The notes: generated from the sequence alone by a model not told the origin. 64,000 nt of DNA from Hyunsoonleella jejuensis (GCF_900111025.1 NZ_FOFN01000003.1:248001-312000); one strand, 5' to 3'. Shown: positions 44,643-53,785, counted from the stretch's first letter. Numbers and translations: made by a program.

Positions 44643-45881
44643 ATGGTGTATCACTGTTTTAAAGTAGTTGCTGTCTTTATACATGTGTCTTTATCTGTTA
44701 GTTTAGGCTTTTTAGATAAAAGCAAACCACTGCTAGATACTTGTAGCTCAGATAAAATAGAGTTAAGTGTTTTAGATTATACTACACTTTTAAAAACCAA
44801 ATCTCAAATACAAACGCCAAGGTTTCACACCCTGTATAAAGGATTAATTAAAAAGGCAGATAGAGCTTTAAAAGAGGGTGTTTTTTCTGTAACCCAAAAA
44901 ACGCAAATACCACCAAGCGGCGATAAGCACGATTATATTAGTTATGGTCCTTATTGGTGGCCAAACCCAAATAAACCGGATGGGCTACCATGGATTAGAC
45001 GTGATGGGGAAATAAACCCGCTAACAAGAAAAGGCAATACAGATTTTGAAACAAAAAGTAAATTTTTTAACAATACAGAGGTGTTGGCAATGGCTTACTT
45101 CTTTTCGGATAAAAAAAAGTATGCAGTAAAAGCTTTAGAATTAATTAAAGTTTGGTTTATTAACGAAGCGACTAAAATGAACCCAAACCTAAATTATGCA
45201 CAGGGAATACCGGGCATAAATACAGGAAGAGGTATTGGTATTATTGAGTTTTCAGGAATTTCCAAAATCATAACGGCCATAGAGATTTTGCAAATAAAGG
45301 ATGAAATGGACACTGAAACAAGTGAACGTTTAAGAGTTTGGTTTGCTGAATATCTTTTGTGGCTGCAAACAAGCGACAATGGTGTTTTTGAAAAAAACAC
45401 AAAAAACAACCACGCCGTGTACTACGATATGCAAGTGGTAAGTATATTGTTGTTTTTAAATAGAAAGCAAGAGGCTAAAACAGTTTTAGAAACAGTTAAA
45501 ACAAAGCGTATTGCACAACAAATAGAACCAGATGGAAAACAACCGCATGAATTAGAAAGAACTAAAGCTTTATCTTACAGTACTATGAATTTAAGGGGCT
45601 TTACCCAACTCGCGTTTTTAGGTACAAAAGTAGATGTGGATTTATGGAATTATAAAGCTGAAAATGGCGCGAGTATTATTAAGGCTTATGAATTTTTAAA
45701 GCCTTATGCCACTGGAGAAAAAGAATGGGAATACAAACAAATAACCAGTTTAGATAAAGCCAAAAAAAATTTAAAAGAATTATTTGCAAAGGCTGGTGCC
45801 CAGTTTAATGAGAAAGAATATTGTAAAATAGGCACAAGTGAAAACACGAAAGCCACATCACTATTGTTTAATTGTAATTGA
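44643..45881 (+). CDS. Alginate_lyase-family (PL38/PL5-like) polysaccharide lyase
   Basis: The start at 44643 is chosen because 44616 falls in a terminator hairpin. The N-terminus (MVYHCFKVVAVFIHVSL) is a plausible though weak signal peptide. The 412-residue protein has the all-alpha layout of the Alginate_lyase family: SYGPYWWPNPNKPDGLPW, NTEVLAMAYFF, GRGIGIIEFSG, the KNNHAVYYDMQ segment carrying the conserved Asn-His-Tyr, and HELERTKALSYSTMN. PL38 members act on glucuronan-type beta-1,4-glucuronate chains, which would suit a glucuronate-containing algal polymer. No promoter motif lies between the terminator and the start, so expression may depend on read-through. The next gene, rhaM, begins 16 bp after its stop. 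Confidence 0.75.
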   Translation: MVYHCFKVVAVFIHVSLSVSLGFLDKSKPLLDTCSSDKIELSVLDYTTLLKTKSQIQTPRFHTLYKGLIKKADRALKEGVFSVTQKTQIPPSGDKHDYISYGPYWWPNPNKPDGLPWIRRDGEINPLTRKGNTDFETKSKFFNNTEVLAMAYFFSDKKKYAVKALELIKVWFINEATKMNPNLNYAQGIPGINTGRGIGIIEFSGISKIITAIEILQIKDEMDTETSERLRVWFAEYLLWLQTSDNGVFEKNTKNNHAVYYDMQVVSILLFLNRKQEAKTVLETVKTKRIAQQIEPDGKQPHELERTKALSYSTMNLRGFTQLAFLGTKVDVDLWNYKAENGASIIKAYEFLKPYATGEKEWEYKQITSLDKAKKNLKELFAKAGAQFNEKEYCKIGTSENTKATSLLFNCN

Positions 45882-45897
45882 AAAAAAAATCAAAAAA

Positions 45898-46212
45898 ATG
45901 AAAAGACTCGCCTTTAAAATGAAATTGAATAAAGGGCAAAAAGAAGCCTATGTAAAACGCCATAATGACATATGGCCAGAATTAAAGAAGTTATTAAAAG
46001 ATAACGGCGTAAGTGAATATTCAATTTTTTTAGATGAAGACACTAGTACGCTTTTTGCATTTCAAAAGGTTTCAGGTTCGGGTGGCTCTCAAGACTTATC
46101 CAACAACGAAATCGTAAAAAAATGGTGGGATTTTATGGCAGATATCATGGAAGTTAATCCAGATAATTCCCCAGTTTCAGTACCTTTAGAAGAAGTATTT
46201 TATATGCCATAA
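45898..46212 (+). CDS. rhaM: L-rhamnose mutarotase RhaM
   Basis: The start at 45898 gives a 104-residue protein, the usual RhaM length; the frame is open upstream to 45838 but overlaps the previous gene. Typical features are RLAFKMKLNKGQKEAYVKRHNDIWPEL, given here as consecutive pieces RLAFKMKLN and KRHNDIWPELKKLL, then YSIFLDE and the C-terminal VPLEEVFYMP. RhaM interconverts the alpha and beta anomers of L-rhamnose so that imported sugar can be used by the isomerase. It has no signal peptide and should be cytosolic. Its presence, together with rhaT, confirms L-rhamnose as a main product of the locus. The gene for the next enzyme follows after 17 bp. Confidence 0.93.
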   Translation: MKRLAFKMKLNKGQKEAYVKRHNDIWPELKKLLKDNGVSEYSIFLDEDTSTLFAFQKVSGSGGSQDLSNNEIVKKWWDFMADIMEVNPDNSPVSVPLEEVFYMP

Positions 46213-46229
46213 TTTATCGATAAAAAGCC

Positions 46230-47549
46230 ATGTCTAAAACAACAAAAAATCAGTTTAAAACAAGTTCAAACGTATCACGAAGAGCGTTTATAAAGAACAC
46301 TTCTCTTGTAGTGGGAGGTATTACTATCATTCCTCGCCATGTTTTAGGACAAGGTTTTACAGCGCCTAGCGATAAAATAAATTTAGGGTTTATTGGCTTA
46401 GGAAAACAAGGAGGTATTTTGGCCAATTTTTTTGTTTCAAATACCGATGTGCAAATAGTAGCTGGGGCCGAGGTGTGGCAATCCAAACAAGAGTGGTTTA
46501 AAAATGTTGTAAACGATTTTTACGCCAAAAAAAGAAATATTAGTAACTATAATGGTGTAAATACATATACCAATTATCAAGATCTTATCTTAAGAAAAGA
46601 CATTGATGCAGTGGTAATAGCTACTCCAGACCACTGGCATGCCATACAAGCTATTGATGCTATGAAAGCAGGTAAAGATGTGTATTGCGAAAAACCCATG
46701 ACCAATACCATTAAAGAAGGAAGGGATATGGTAAATGCGGTTAAAGAGAATAAAACCGTATTACAAGTGGGGAGTATGCAGCGCTCTTGGGGGCGTTTTA
46801 TAAAAGCCAAAGATATTGTAAGAAGTGGGCAGCTAGGTAAAATAAAAAAGGTTATTGTTAGTGTAGGAGACCCTGCAAAATCTTATGATTTGCCAGAAGA
46901 AAATCTTCCCAATGGCGTAGATTGGAATTTGTGGTGTGGGCCAGCACCTTTATTACCTTACAATAAACTTATTGCGCCAGAGTTTGTTAAGTCTTACCCG
47001 AAATGGAGAGATTATAAAGAAACCGCTGGGGGTATTCTTTCAGACTGGGGAGCACATATGTTTGATATTGTCCAATGGTGCCTTGGTATGGATAAATCAG
47101 GTCCTGTTACATACATACCACCCCAAGACCCTAAAGCAGTTAGAGGCTTAAAGATGTATTACGAAAATGGAATAGAAATGGTTCATGAAGATTTTGGTCG
47201 TGGATGGGGCGTACGCTTTATAGGGGAATTTGGTTCTATGGATGTAAGTAGAAAATATTTAGAGACAACACCATCAAATATTCTGTCCTCAAATCAAGCC
47301 AATTTAGAAATACTTCTTAAAGACAGAGGAAATCATTATCAAGATTGGATTTCTGGTATAAAATCAAGAAATCAACCTATTTGCGATGTTGAAACTGGAC
47401 ATCGATCCGCGAGTATTTGTAACATAGCCAATATTGCATATGAACTAAACGAAACTTTACATTGGAATCCTGTAAAGGAAAAATTTAAAAATAATCGATT
47501 GGCAAACAAAGCGAGAAAAAGAAAACCAAGAGAATATAACTCACGTTAA
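46230..47549 (+). CDS. Tat-exported Gfo/Idh/MocA-family oxidoreductase
   Basis: The 439-residue protein begins with a twin-arginine signal (VSRRAFIKNTSL) and continues with a Rossmann fold: NLGFIGLGKQGG nucleotide-binding motif, VVIATPDHWHA and the family's EKP motif in DVYCEKPMTN, followed by the C-terminal substrate domain with WSDWGAHMFDIVQW-like residues around 275-290. Tat export implies that it folds with bound NAD(P) before transport, as in GH109 and related redox-active glycosidases. It could oxidise a sugar hydroxyl at C3 as the first step of an oxidative-elimination cleavage that the DUF1080 protein at 28687 would complete. This link is inference. Confidence 0.85.
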   Translation: MSKTTKNQFKTSSNVSRRAFIKNTSLVVGGITIIPRHVLGQGFTAPSDKINLGFIGLGKQGGILANFFVSNTDVQIVAGAEVWQSKQEWFKNVVNDFYAKKRNISNYNGVNTYTNYQDLILRKDIDAVVIATPDHWHAIQAIDAMKAGKDVYCEKPMTNTIKEGRDMVNAVKENKTVLQVGSMQRSWGRFIKAKDIVRSGQLGKIKKVIVSVGDPAKSYDLPEENLPNGVDWNLWCGPAPLLPYNKLIAPEFVKSYPKWRDYKETAGGILSDWGAHMFDIVQWCLGMDKSGPVTYIPPQDPKAVRGLKMYYENGIEMVHEDFGRGWGVRFIGEFGSMDVSRKYLETTPSNILSSNQANLEILLKDRGNHYQDWISGIKSRNQPICDVETGHRSASICNIANIAYELNETLHWNPVKEKFKNNRLANKARKRKPREYNSR

Positions 47550-47628
47550 CTTCAAAATCTATGTAGTAGAAATAATTTGCTATAATTTTTTCAATAACCT
47601 GCATATTTTATTAAAACGCAACAGCGGT

Positions 47629-47669
47629 ACAGTACAGGATACTTTAATAAAGTAAATTAGATAATTTTA
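47629..47669 (+). promoter_or_regulatory. composite PUL promoter for the propeller lyase gene
   Basis: ACAGTACAGGATA (47629-47641) is followed after exactly 20 nt by TAATTTTA (47662-47669), 34 nt before the start codon. This copy is one of the best matches to the full motif. Confidence 0.75.
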
Positions 47670-47703
47670 GAGATTAAATTATTTAAAAGAATAATACTTA
47701 GCT

Positions 47704-49896
47704 ATGAATAAAAAATTTACTCTTTTCAATGTATACCGTATCGTTACATTTGGGCTACTATTTTTTGCATTCTCAAATAGAATGAGTGCCCAAGTTATTC
47801 TAGAGAATGAAATTAAAATTACAGACTTTGGGTTGCATTTTAATGGTTCTAAAGTGGCAAGTGGAGCGTCAAATACAGGAGATAATGCTGCATATGATTA
47901 TTTTTTTGGTCGTAATATTTCCGCCCATGGTGATTGTATAAAAACCTATGGAGACTATGTTTTTATGACCTGGTATCGTGGTCCAAAAGCAGATCGCCAT
48001 GTGATGCTAACCCGATATAATACCAAAACGGGAACTATGGCTACTATAGAATTTCCGCACAGACATACGGGATACCAAAATAGATACTGGATTGGTGAAT
48101 CGCACAACACGATTGCAGTAGGTGTAAGTCCTCTAGATGGTACGATTCATTTGTTATACGATATGCACGCTTACAGTGCCTCAAGGCCCTCTGATGGAAG
48201 TTTGGCAAACGATTATTTTAGATACTCCTATTCTCTAAAAAATGCAGCTTCATTACCTGATGCTGATTTTACTTTGGACAAATTCGTTCAAAATGGCACT
48301 GGAGGTTATAAGCATTTAAGAATGCCGGGAACGGCGGCTAATTCAGAGTTCTTGTCATTAACTTATCCAAGATTCTTCCAAAATGACGGTGGAGACCTTT
48401 TTATGCTCATGCGAGAAGGTGGAAATAATAATGGTATGTATAAGTTTATAAAATACGATGCTAGTACTGGAGATTGGGGTAACTTCATAGATTTTAATAG
48501 GTTAAATGCAAAAAGCCAACCTGGAATCGACTATAATTGGGGGCTTTATGGAGATATGAAATATGTAAACGGCAAGTTACGAATTGGTTTTCAGCGTAGG
48601 TCTGCTAATAATGAGGATAAATATCAGTACCAAAACGGTGTTTATTATGCCTATTCTGACGACCAAAGTGGTGCAACTGGCTGGAAAAACCATAAAGGAG
48701 AAGAATTTTCAGTTCCATTATGGGATGCAGATGTTATAAAGGTTATGGAGCCAGGGGATTATGTGCAAACTACCCAGAAAGATAAAGTCTATATCGTTAG
48801 TGGATTTGATTGGACGGTAACCGCAAATGAAGATGTGCATATTATAAGTCAAGTAAGAGATCTTGAAAATAATGTTACCAAAAGATTGCATACCTATAAA
48901 CCTTCTGGCGCTGCAGATTTCATTACATCAGAAGATTTTCCCGGGGGTGCTGCTCTTTATACTTCAGGAAACGATGTGTTTATTATTGGATTAACAAGTA
49001 GTAAACGTATTTTTATAGAAAAGGCAGAAGGAGGAACCAATAACTTTACAAGGGTTTATGAAGCCACTTCTGGCAGAACTTTTGATCATGGTGTGGTGCA
49101 TATTGATAACGGTAAGGTTTACTATTATTTAATGGAAAACAAATCAGGCAGTGCACAGCCATTATATTTGCAAATCATAGATTTAGGAATTGTACCTCAA
49201 GACCCATTAGCAGCAAATAATTTTACCATACAGGCAGTTGGAGAAACCTGTGCTTCCAAGAACAACGGCAAGCTTATTATTACGGGCAATGCTACCCATG
49301 ATTATGCAACGACAATCAATGGAGTAGCTTATGATTTTACAAAGGAATTGACTATCGAGGATTTAACTCCAGGCACATATGATTTTTGCATTGACGTGGT
49401 AGGGAAAAACTATAGCCATTGCTATGAGGTTACTATCGAGGGTGGTGTAAGTATGACTGGTAAAATAGAGATTGTTAAGAAATCAGCTAGTGTATCCGTC
49501 ACCTCAGGCACAGGGCCCTATAAGGTTTACAAAAACGGTGTGGAGCTTTTTGAGACCCATCAAACCAATTTTACAATAGCGGTAGACCATGGTGATGAGA
49601 TTCGGGTAGAGAGCAAAGAAGCATGCCAAGGCCTAATGGCAAAGACCATCAATTTACTAGAAGATATAAAAGCTTACCCTAACCCTACAAGCGGTTTATT
49701 TGAATTGTATATTCCGAATACGATAGAAGCAATAGAATTAGAAGTGTATAATATTCATTCACAATTAATAACTTCTAAAGTTTATACGGTACAAGGAGGA
49801 AAGGTGCAATTGAATTTAGAGAATAAACCAAAAGGCATCTATTTTGTAAAAGTAAAATCAGAAAAACCAGTATTTATAAAATTAATAAAAAAATAA
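47704..49896 (+). CDS. beta-propeller polysaccharide lyase, PL24/PL25 (ulvan lyase)-like, T9SS-secreted
   Basis: The 730-residue protein has a signal peptide ending near RMSAQ. Residues 35-500 read as a BNR-type beta-propeller with GDYVFMTWYRG, RHVMLTRYN, GESHNTIAVGVSPLDG and LLYDMHAY. H134 and H155, 21 residues apart, lie in the stretch that I associate with the catalytic histidines of the PL24/PL25 ulvan lyases (recall, not checked). PL37 or an uncharacterised propeller are alternatives. Two Ig-like repeats follow (about 505-645), and the last 70 residues form a T9SS sorting domain (AYPNPTSGLFELYI, KGIYFVKVKSEK). It should act outside the cell as an endo-lyase that starts depolymerisation. 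The FN3 lipoprotein gene starts one base after its stop. Confidence 0.65.
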   Translation: MNKKFTLFNVYRIVTFGLLFFAFSNRMSAQVILENEIKITDFGLHFNGSKVASGASNTGDNAAYDYFFGRNISAHGDCIKTYGDYVFMTWYRGPKADRHVMLTRYNTKTGTMATIEFPHRHTGYQNRYWIGESHNTIAVGVSPLDGTIHLLYDMHAYSASRPSDGSLANDYFRYSYSLKNAASLPDADFTLDKFVQNGTGGYKHLRMPGTAANSEFLSLTYPRFFQNDGGDLFMLMREGGNNNGMYKFIKYDASTGDWGNFIDFNRLNAKSQPGIDYNWGLYGDMKYVNGKLRIGFQRRSANNEDKYQYQNGVYYAYSDDQSGATGWKNHKGEEFSVPLWDADVIKVMEPGDYVQTTQKDKVYIVSGFDWTVTANEDVHIISQVRDLENNVTKRLHTYKPSGAADFITSEDFPGGAALYTSGNDVFIIGLTSSKRIFIEKAEGGTNNFTRVYEATSGRTFDHGVVHIDNGKVYYYLMENKSGSAQPLYLQIIDLGIVPQDPLAANNFTIQAVGETCASKNNGKLIITGNATHDYATTINGVAYDFTKELTIEDLTPGTYDFCIDVVGKNYSHCYEVTIEGGVSMTGKIEIVKKSASVSVTSGTGPYKVYKNGVELFETHQTNFTIAVDHGDEIRVESKEACQGLMAKTINLLEDIKAYPNPTSGLFELYIPNTIEAIELEVYNIHSQLITSKVYTVQGGKVQLNLENKPKGIYFVKVKSEKPVFIKLIKK

Positions 49897-49897
49897 A

Positions 49898-50602
49898 ATG
49901 AAAAAGGCATATTTATATTTAAGCGTACTTGTAAGTGTTTTAATGTCATGCAGTAGTGGCGGTGATGGTGATGGTGGGCCAGAACCAGAACCAGAAAATA
50001 CGGCTCCTACGGTTCCAACACAGGTGTATCCATTAAGCAATACCTTGTGTATAGATAATAATGTAGTTTTTGAATGGAATGCTTCTACAGACAATGAAGG
50101 AAACCCGATAACATACAGGGTTGAGGTGTCTGAAAACAGTAATTTTTCTTCATTAGCGCATGATGTTTCAAGTTCATCAACTTCAAGGGTTATTACTTTA
50201 GAAAAAGGCAAATCGTATTACTGGCGGTTAAAGGCTAGAGATACGAAAGGTGAAGAAAGCGCCTATTCATCCGTTAGTCAATTTTTAACTGAAGGTGATG
50301 GTGTATCCAACCATTTGCCATTTGCACCAGAGTTGGTAGTACCAGCATTGAATTCAGAGATAGATGGTACGAGTACCACACTAAGTTGGACAGCCAGTGA
50401 TGTAGATGGCGATACTTTGAGTTATGATGTGTATTTAGATACCAACAGTAGCCCAACAACAAAAGTATCAGAAAACCAATCTGGGACTACTTATGAAGCT
50501 ACAGGATTAACAGCGGCATCTACTTACTATTTCAAAATAGTTGTTAAAGATGGGAACGGAGGTTCTACTATTGGACAAGTGTGGCGTTTTACGACTAAGT
50601 AG
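49898..50602 (+). CDS. surface lipoprotein with two fibronectin type III domains
   Basis: The 234-residue protein has the lipobox LMSC (Cys18), followed by SSGGDGDGGPEPEPE, a Gly/Asp/Glu-rich spacer consistent with surface display. Two FN3-like domains follow (about 38-130 and 138-234), with NVVFEWNASTDNEGN, KGKSYYWRLKARD, TTLSWTASDVDGD and ASTYYFKIVVKDG. No catalytic features are visible. It is translationally adjacent to the propeller lyase gene (1-bp gap) and probably serves as an SusE/F-like surface glycan-binding or scaffold protein, but no direct binding residues can be pointed out. Confidence 0.75.
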   Translation: MKKAYLYLSVLVSVLMSCSSGGDGDGGPEPEPENTAPTVPTQVYPLSNTLCIDNNVVFEWNASTDNEGNPITYRVEVSENSNFSSLAHDVSSSSTSRVITLEKGKSYYWRLKARDTKGEESAYSSVSQFLTEGDGVSNHLPFAPELVVPALNSEIDGTSTTLSWTASDVDGDTLSYDVYLDTNSSPTTKVSENQSGTTYEATGLTAASTYYFKIVVKDGNGGSTIGQVWRFTTK

Positions 50603-50725
50603 AAATTATAATTATCAATAAATTATGGTTTTAAATAGTAATAAATCCGACTATTGTTAAAACAACTTACCCTATCTTTTTCAGGGTTTGTATCTATATT
50701 AACTACTTAAAAAGTAGATAACAGT

Positions 50726-50767
50726 AAAGAGCAGGATGAATATCTTTTTTTTTATGTGATAGATTTA
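50726..50767 (+). promoter_or_regulatory. composite PUL promoter for the alpha-glucuronidase-like gene
   Basis: AAAGAGCAGGATG (50726-50738) is followed after 21 nt by TAGATTTA (50760-50767), 30 nt before the start codon. The match is slightly weaker than for other copies in both the motif and the spacing. Confidence 0.5.
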
Positions 50768-50797
50768 AGAAATTAAAAGCTATACCGTTATTATCAA

Positions 50798-52966
50798 ATG
50801 AGAAAAGAACGCTTCCATACCTATATTGTTATCTGCTTATTCCAATGTCTTTTATTTTTTGCCTGTAATAAGAAGGAGAACCTTGTAAATATCGTCGTAC
50901 TATCTGAGGCACCACAGGTTTCATTTGCTTTACAAGATTTAGAATTAGCCTTGGGTTCGTTGTATAAACTTGTTGATGCAGACCTTGTAGGTAAAGCAGA
51001 TATAATTTTGTCGATTAAAGAAATTGACACATTGTTATCAGAAGGTTTTAAAATTGATAATGTTAATAACAGAATAGAGGTTATTGGGCACGATGAAGCT
51101 GGTTTAATGTATGGCACACTAGAACTCGCAGAACAAATTAAATTGTATGGTATTAAGGGAGTGAAAAGCATCATTCGGAATCCCTATATGGAAATGCGTG
51201 GGCCTAAATTTAATATACCTTTAGATGTACGAACTCCAAGTTATTCTGATGTTAGTGATGCCGCTCAACATAATATTCCACACATGTGGGACTTTAGTTT
51301 CTGGAAAGATTACATAGATACTATGGCGCGTTACCGCTATAATTATATTTCACTTTGGAATTTGCATCCGTTCCCTTCTCTAGTAAAGGTTCCGGGATAT
51401 GAAGGTATTGCATTAAATGATGTGCAGCGTTCCACTGTAAAATGGAAAGAAAATTATAATTTGATGGCTATTGGTTTTGATGCACCAGAAATTCTTGAAA
51501 ACCCCGAAATTGTAAAAACTATTTCCATTGAAGAAAAAATCGAATTTTGGAAGAAGGTAATGGCCTATGGGAAGACCCGAAATATTGATTTTCATTTCAT
51601 TACATGGAATATTTTTGATTATGGCACCCAAGGAAAATATGGTATAACCGATGATAGGGATAATGAAATAACGACCGATTATTTTAGAAAAAGTGTAAAA
51701 GAACTATTTGTAACCTACCCTGATTTGGCAGGAATAGGATTAACCACGGGAGAAAACATGAAAGGTGCCAACCATAAAGAACGCGAAGCATGGGCTTATA
51801 ATACCTATGCCTTAGGTATATTAGATGCAGCCAAAGAAATGCCAAAGCGACAATTTAAGTTTATACACAGGCAACACCAATCTGGAGCCAGAGAAATTGC
51901 TGAAAAATTTAAGGATGTTGTTGAGGCAGAAAATGTAGAATTCTTATTTTGTTTTAAATACGCCAAAGCACATGTGTATAGTGCAACCCAACAGCCATTT
52001 CATGAAAATGCTAATTATGTAGCGCAAATTAAGGGCATGAAAACCTTGTGGGGTTTAAGAAATGACGATACTTTTTATTTTAGGTGGGGCGCTCCTGATT
52101 TTACAAGAGAATTTATAAACAATCTGCCTTATGATGTGGCAAAAGGTATTTATTTTGGTTCAGACCAATGGATATGGGGACGTGATTTTTTAACCAAGAC
52201 ACCTGAAACTCCAAATCAAATTGAGGTTTCAAAACATTGGTATCAATGGTTGTTGTGGGGTAGATTAAGTTATGATCCAACAATATCTAATGATCGTTTT
52301 CGAGATTTATTATCAAGTAGATTTCCTGGAATTGATGCTAATAAACTATTTTCTGCATGGCAAAATGCGTCTATGGTGTATCCTCTTACAACAGGTTTTC
52401 ATTGGGGATCTCTAGATTTTCAATGGTATATTGAAGGGTGTAAAAGTAGACCGAAACAGGCAGAAAACGAAACTGGTTTTCACGATGTTAATCGGTTTAT
52501 TACGTTAGGTGTACACCCAAAATCTGGAAATCAATCTATTCCAGACTATGTTGATATGATTTTAGAGAATAAAACTACAACTCTAACAACACCATTAAAT
52601 GTGTCTAAAAGCCTTAAAGATATTACAGACAAGGCATTATTTGATGTTGAAGGTTTTATTGTTGATTCAGATAAAGAACTACAGTTTACAGTAAACGATA
52701 TTAAAACAGTTTCATTTTTAGGAAAGTACTATGCTCGTAAAATTGAAGGTGCAACCTATTTGGCATTATATAGAAAATTAAACGAAAAAGAATACCAACA
52801 ATTAGCAATTAAATCTTTAGAAGCAGCATTGGTATTTTGGAAGAAATATATAAACCAAGCCATGTTACAAAACCACAACCCGCTATGGACGAATAGAGTA
52901 GGTATTGTGGATTGGAAACAAATAACTGAGTGGGTAAAACAAGATATTGAAATAGCGAAACAATAA
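50798..52966 (+). CDS. glycoside hydrolase of uncertain family, alpha-glucuronidase (GH67/GH115/GH20)-like, lipoprotein
   Basis: The 722-residue product has the lipobox FFAC near residue 23. Residues 30-120 form the alpha/beta domain that precedes GH20, GH67 and GH84 barrels (ALQDLELALG, GFKIDNVNNRIEVIGHDEAGLMYG, in pieces). The barrel follows (FWKDYIDTMARYRYNYISLW, IDFHFITWNIFD, AGIGLTTGENM, FIHRQHQSGA), and the C-terminal part is helical. A carboxylate-bearing TTGEN loop and several His/Arg residues suggest that it acts on an acidic sugar. I cannot place it in a defined GH family with confidence. It is followed after 9 bp by the acetolactate-decarboxylase-like gene, so both probably work on the same uronate-containing fragment. 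Confidence 0.6.
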   Translation: MRKERFHTYIVICLFQCLLFFACNKKENLVNIVVLSEAPQVSFALQDLELALGSLYKLVDADLVGKADIILSIKEIDTLLSEGFKIDNVNNRIEVIGHDEAGLMYGTLELAEQIKLYGIKGVKSIIRNPYMEMRGPKFNIPLDVRTPSYSDVSDAAQHNIPHMWDFSFWKDYIDTMARYRYNYISLWNLHPFPSLVKVPGYEGIALNDVQRSTVKWKENYNLMAIGFDAPEILENPEIVKTISIEEKIEFWKKVMAYGKTRNIDFHFITWNIFDYGTQGKYGITDDRDNEITTDYFRKSVKELFVTYPDLAGIGLTTGENMKGANHKEREAWAYNTYALGILDAAKEMPKRQFKFIHRQHQSGAREIAEKFKDVVEAENVEFLFCFKYAKAHVYSATQQPFHENANYVAQIKGMKTLWGLRNDDTFYFRWGAPDFTREFINNLPYDVAKGIYFGSDQWIWGRDFLTKTPETPNQIEVSKHWYQWLLWGRLSYDPTISNDRFRDLLSSRFPGIDANKLFSAWQNASMVYPLTTGFHWGSLDFQWYIEGCKSRPKQAENETGFHDVNRFITLGVHPKSGNQSIPDYVDMILENKTTTLTTPLNVSKSLKDITDKALFDVEGFIVDSDKELQFTVNDIKTVSFLGKYYARKIEGATYLALYRKLNEKEYQQLAIKSLEAALVFWKKYINQAMLQNHNPLWTNRVGIVDWKQITEWVKQDIEIAKQ

Positions 52967-52975
52967 ATCTATATT

Positions 52976-53785
52976 ATGAAACACCTAAACGTAGCCTTAT
53001 GTATCATTTTTTTGATAATAGCAACTTCATGTAAGCAAGAACAAAAAGATATTGTAAGCCTCCAAGAAGAAAATAATACTATTGTTCAGAATAAACCCGA
53101 TGTATTTTACCAATATTCGATTTGGTTTGCCTTTGTAAATAAAGTTTTTGATGGTGATTTAAAAGTTTTGGAACTCAAAAGCAAAGGCGATATTGGTTTA
53201 GGCTCTTTTGATTATCTCGATGGCGAATTGGTCATGTTAGATGGTGTACCATATCGCATAAGAGAAAATGGAGAAATAAGTGTTGGACAAGATAAGGACG
53301 AAATTGTCTATGCTGATGCCACTTTTTTTCACGAGGAAGGTGTTTTTAAAATAAAGGGACCAGTAGATTATCCTACCTTTCAAAACAGGCTAAATACCAA
53401 AATGGAATCCGAGCATTATTTTTATGCGTACAGAGTTCCTGTGAAGCTCGATTACATAAAACTTGGTGGTGTACCCAAGGTTGAAAAACCATTTACAGAT
53501 GGGCTTGACGTGCTGTTACCCATACGCCCTGTTTTTGAAGCTGAAAACATCAGTGGTACCTTAGTTGGTTTTTATTGTCCAGAATATATTGGTAATATTA
53601 ACGCCTATGGTCATCATTTTCATTTTATCTCTGATGACCGCAAGTGGGGAGGACATGTTATGGAATTCAAAACCAAGCATGATATAGAGGTGCCTTGGGA
53701 TCAAAAAACAAGCTATGCGTTTGACCTTCCTAAAAATAAAACGTTTGAAAACGTAAAATTGGATAGTGAGTTTCAGTATAACTAA
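52976..53785 (+). CDS. acetolactate-decarboxylase-fold lipoprotein (possible oligosaccharide dehydratase or decarboxylase)
   Basis: The 269-residue protein has the lipobox ATSC (Cys19), which is unexpected for this fold. From residue 44 it follows alpha-acetolactate decarboxylase closely: YQYSIWFAFVNKVFDGDL, GDIGLGSFDYLDGELVMLDG, GTLVGFYCPEY and the zinc motif HHFHFISDDRKWGGH with H214, H216 and H227; the acidic E84 in LDGE is also present. The metal site therefore looks intact. Acetolactate itself is a cytosolic metabolite, so an exported copy in a PUL should have another substrate. From the literature I recall an ulvan oligosaccharide dehydratase (Formosa P29_PDnc) that may be related, but I cannot verify this. 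It directly follows the glucuronidase-like gene. Confidence 0.8.
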   Translation: MKHLNVALCIIFLIIATSCKQEQKDIVSLQEENNTIVQNKPDVFYQYSIWFAFVNKVFDGDLKVLELKSKGDIGLGSFDYLDGELVMLDGVPYRIRENGEISVGQDKDEIVYADATFFHEEGVFKIKGPVDYPTFQNRLNTKMESEHYFYAYRVPVKLDYIKLGGVPKVEKPFTDGLDVLLPIRPVFEAENISGTLVGFYCPEYIGNINAYGHHFHFISDDRKWGGHVMEFKTKHDIEVPWDQKTSYAFDLPKNKTFENVKLDSEFQYN

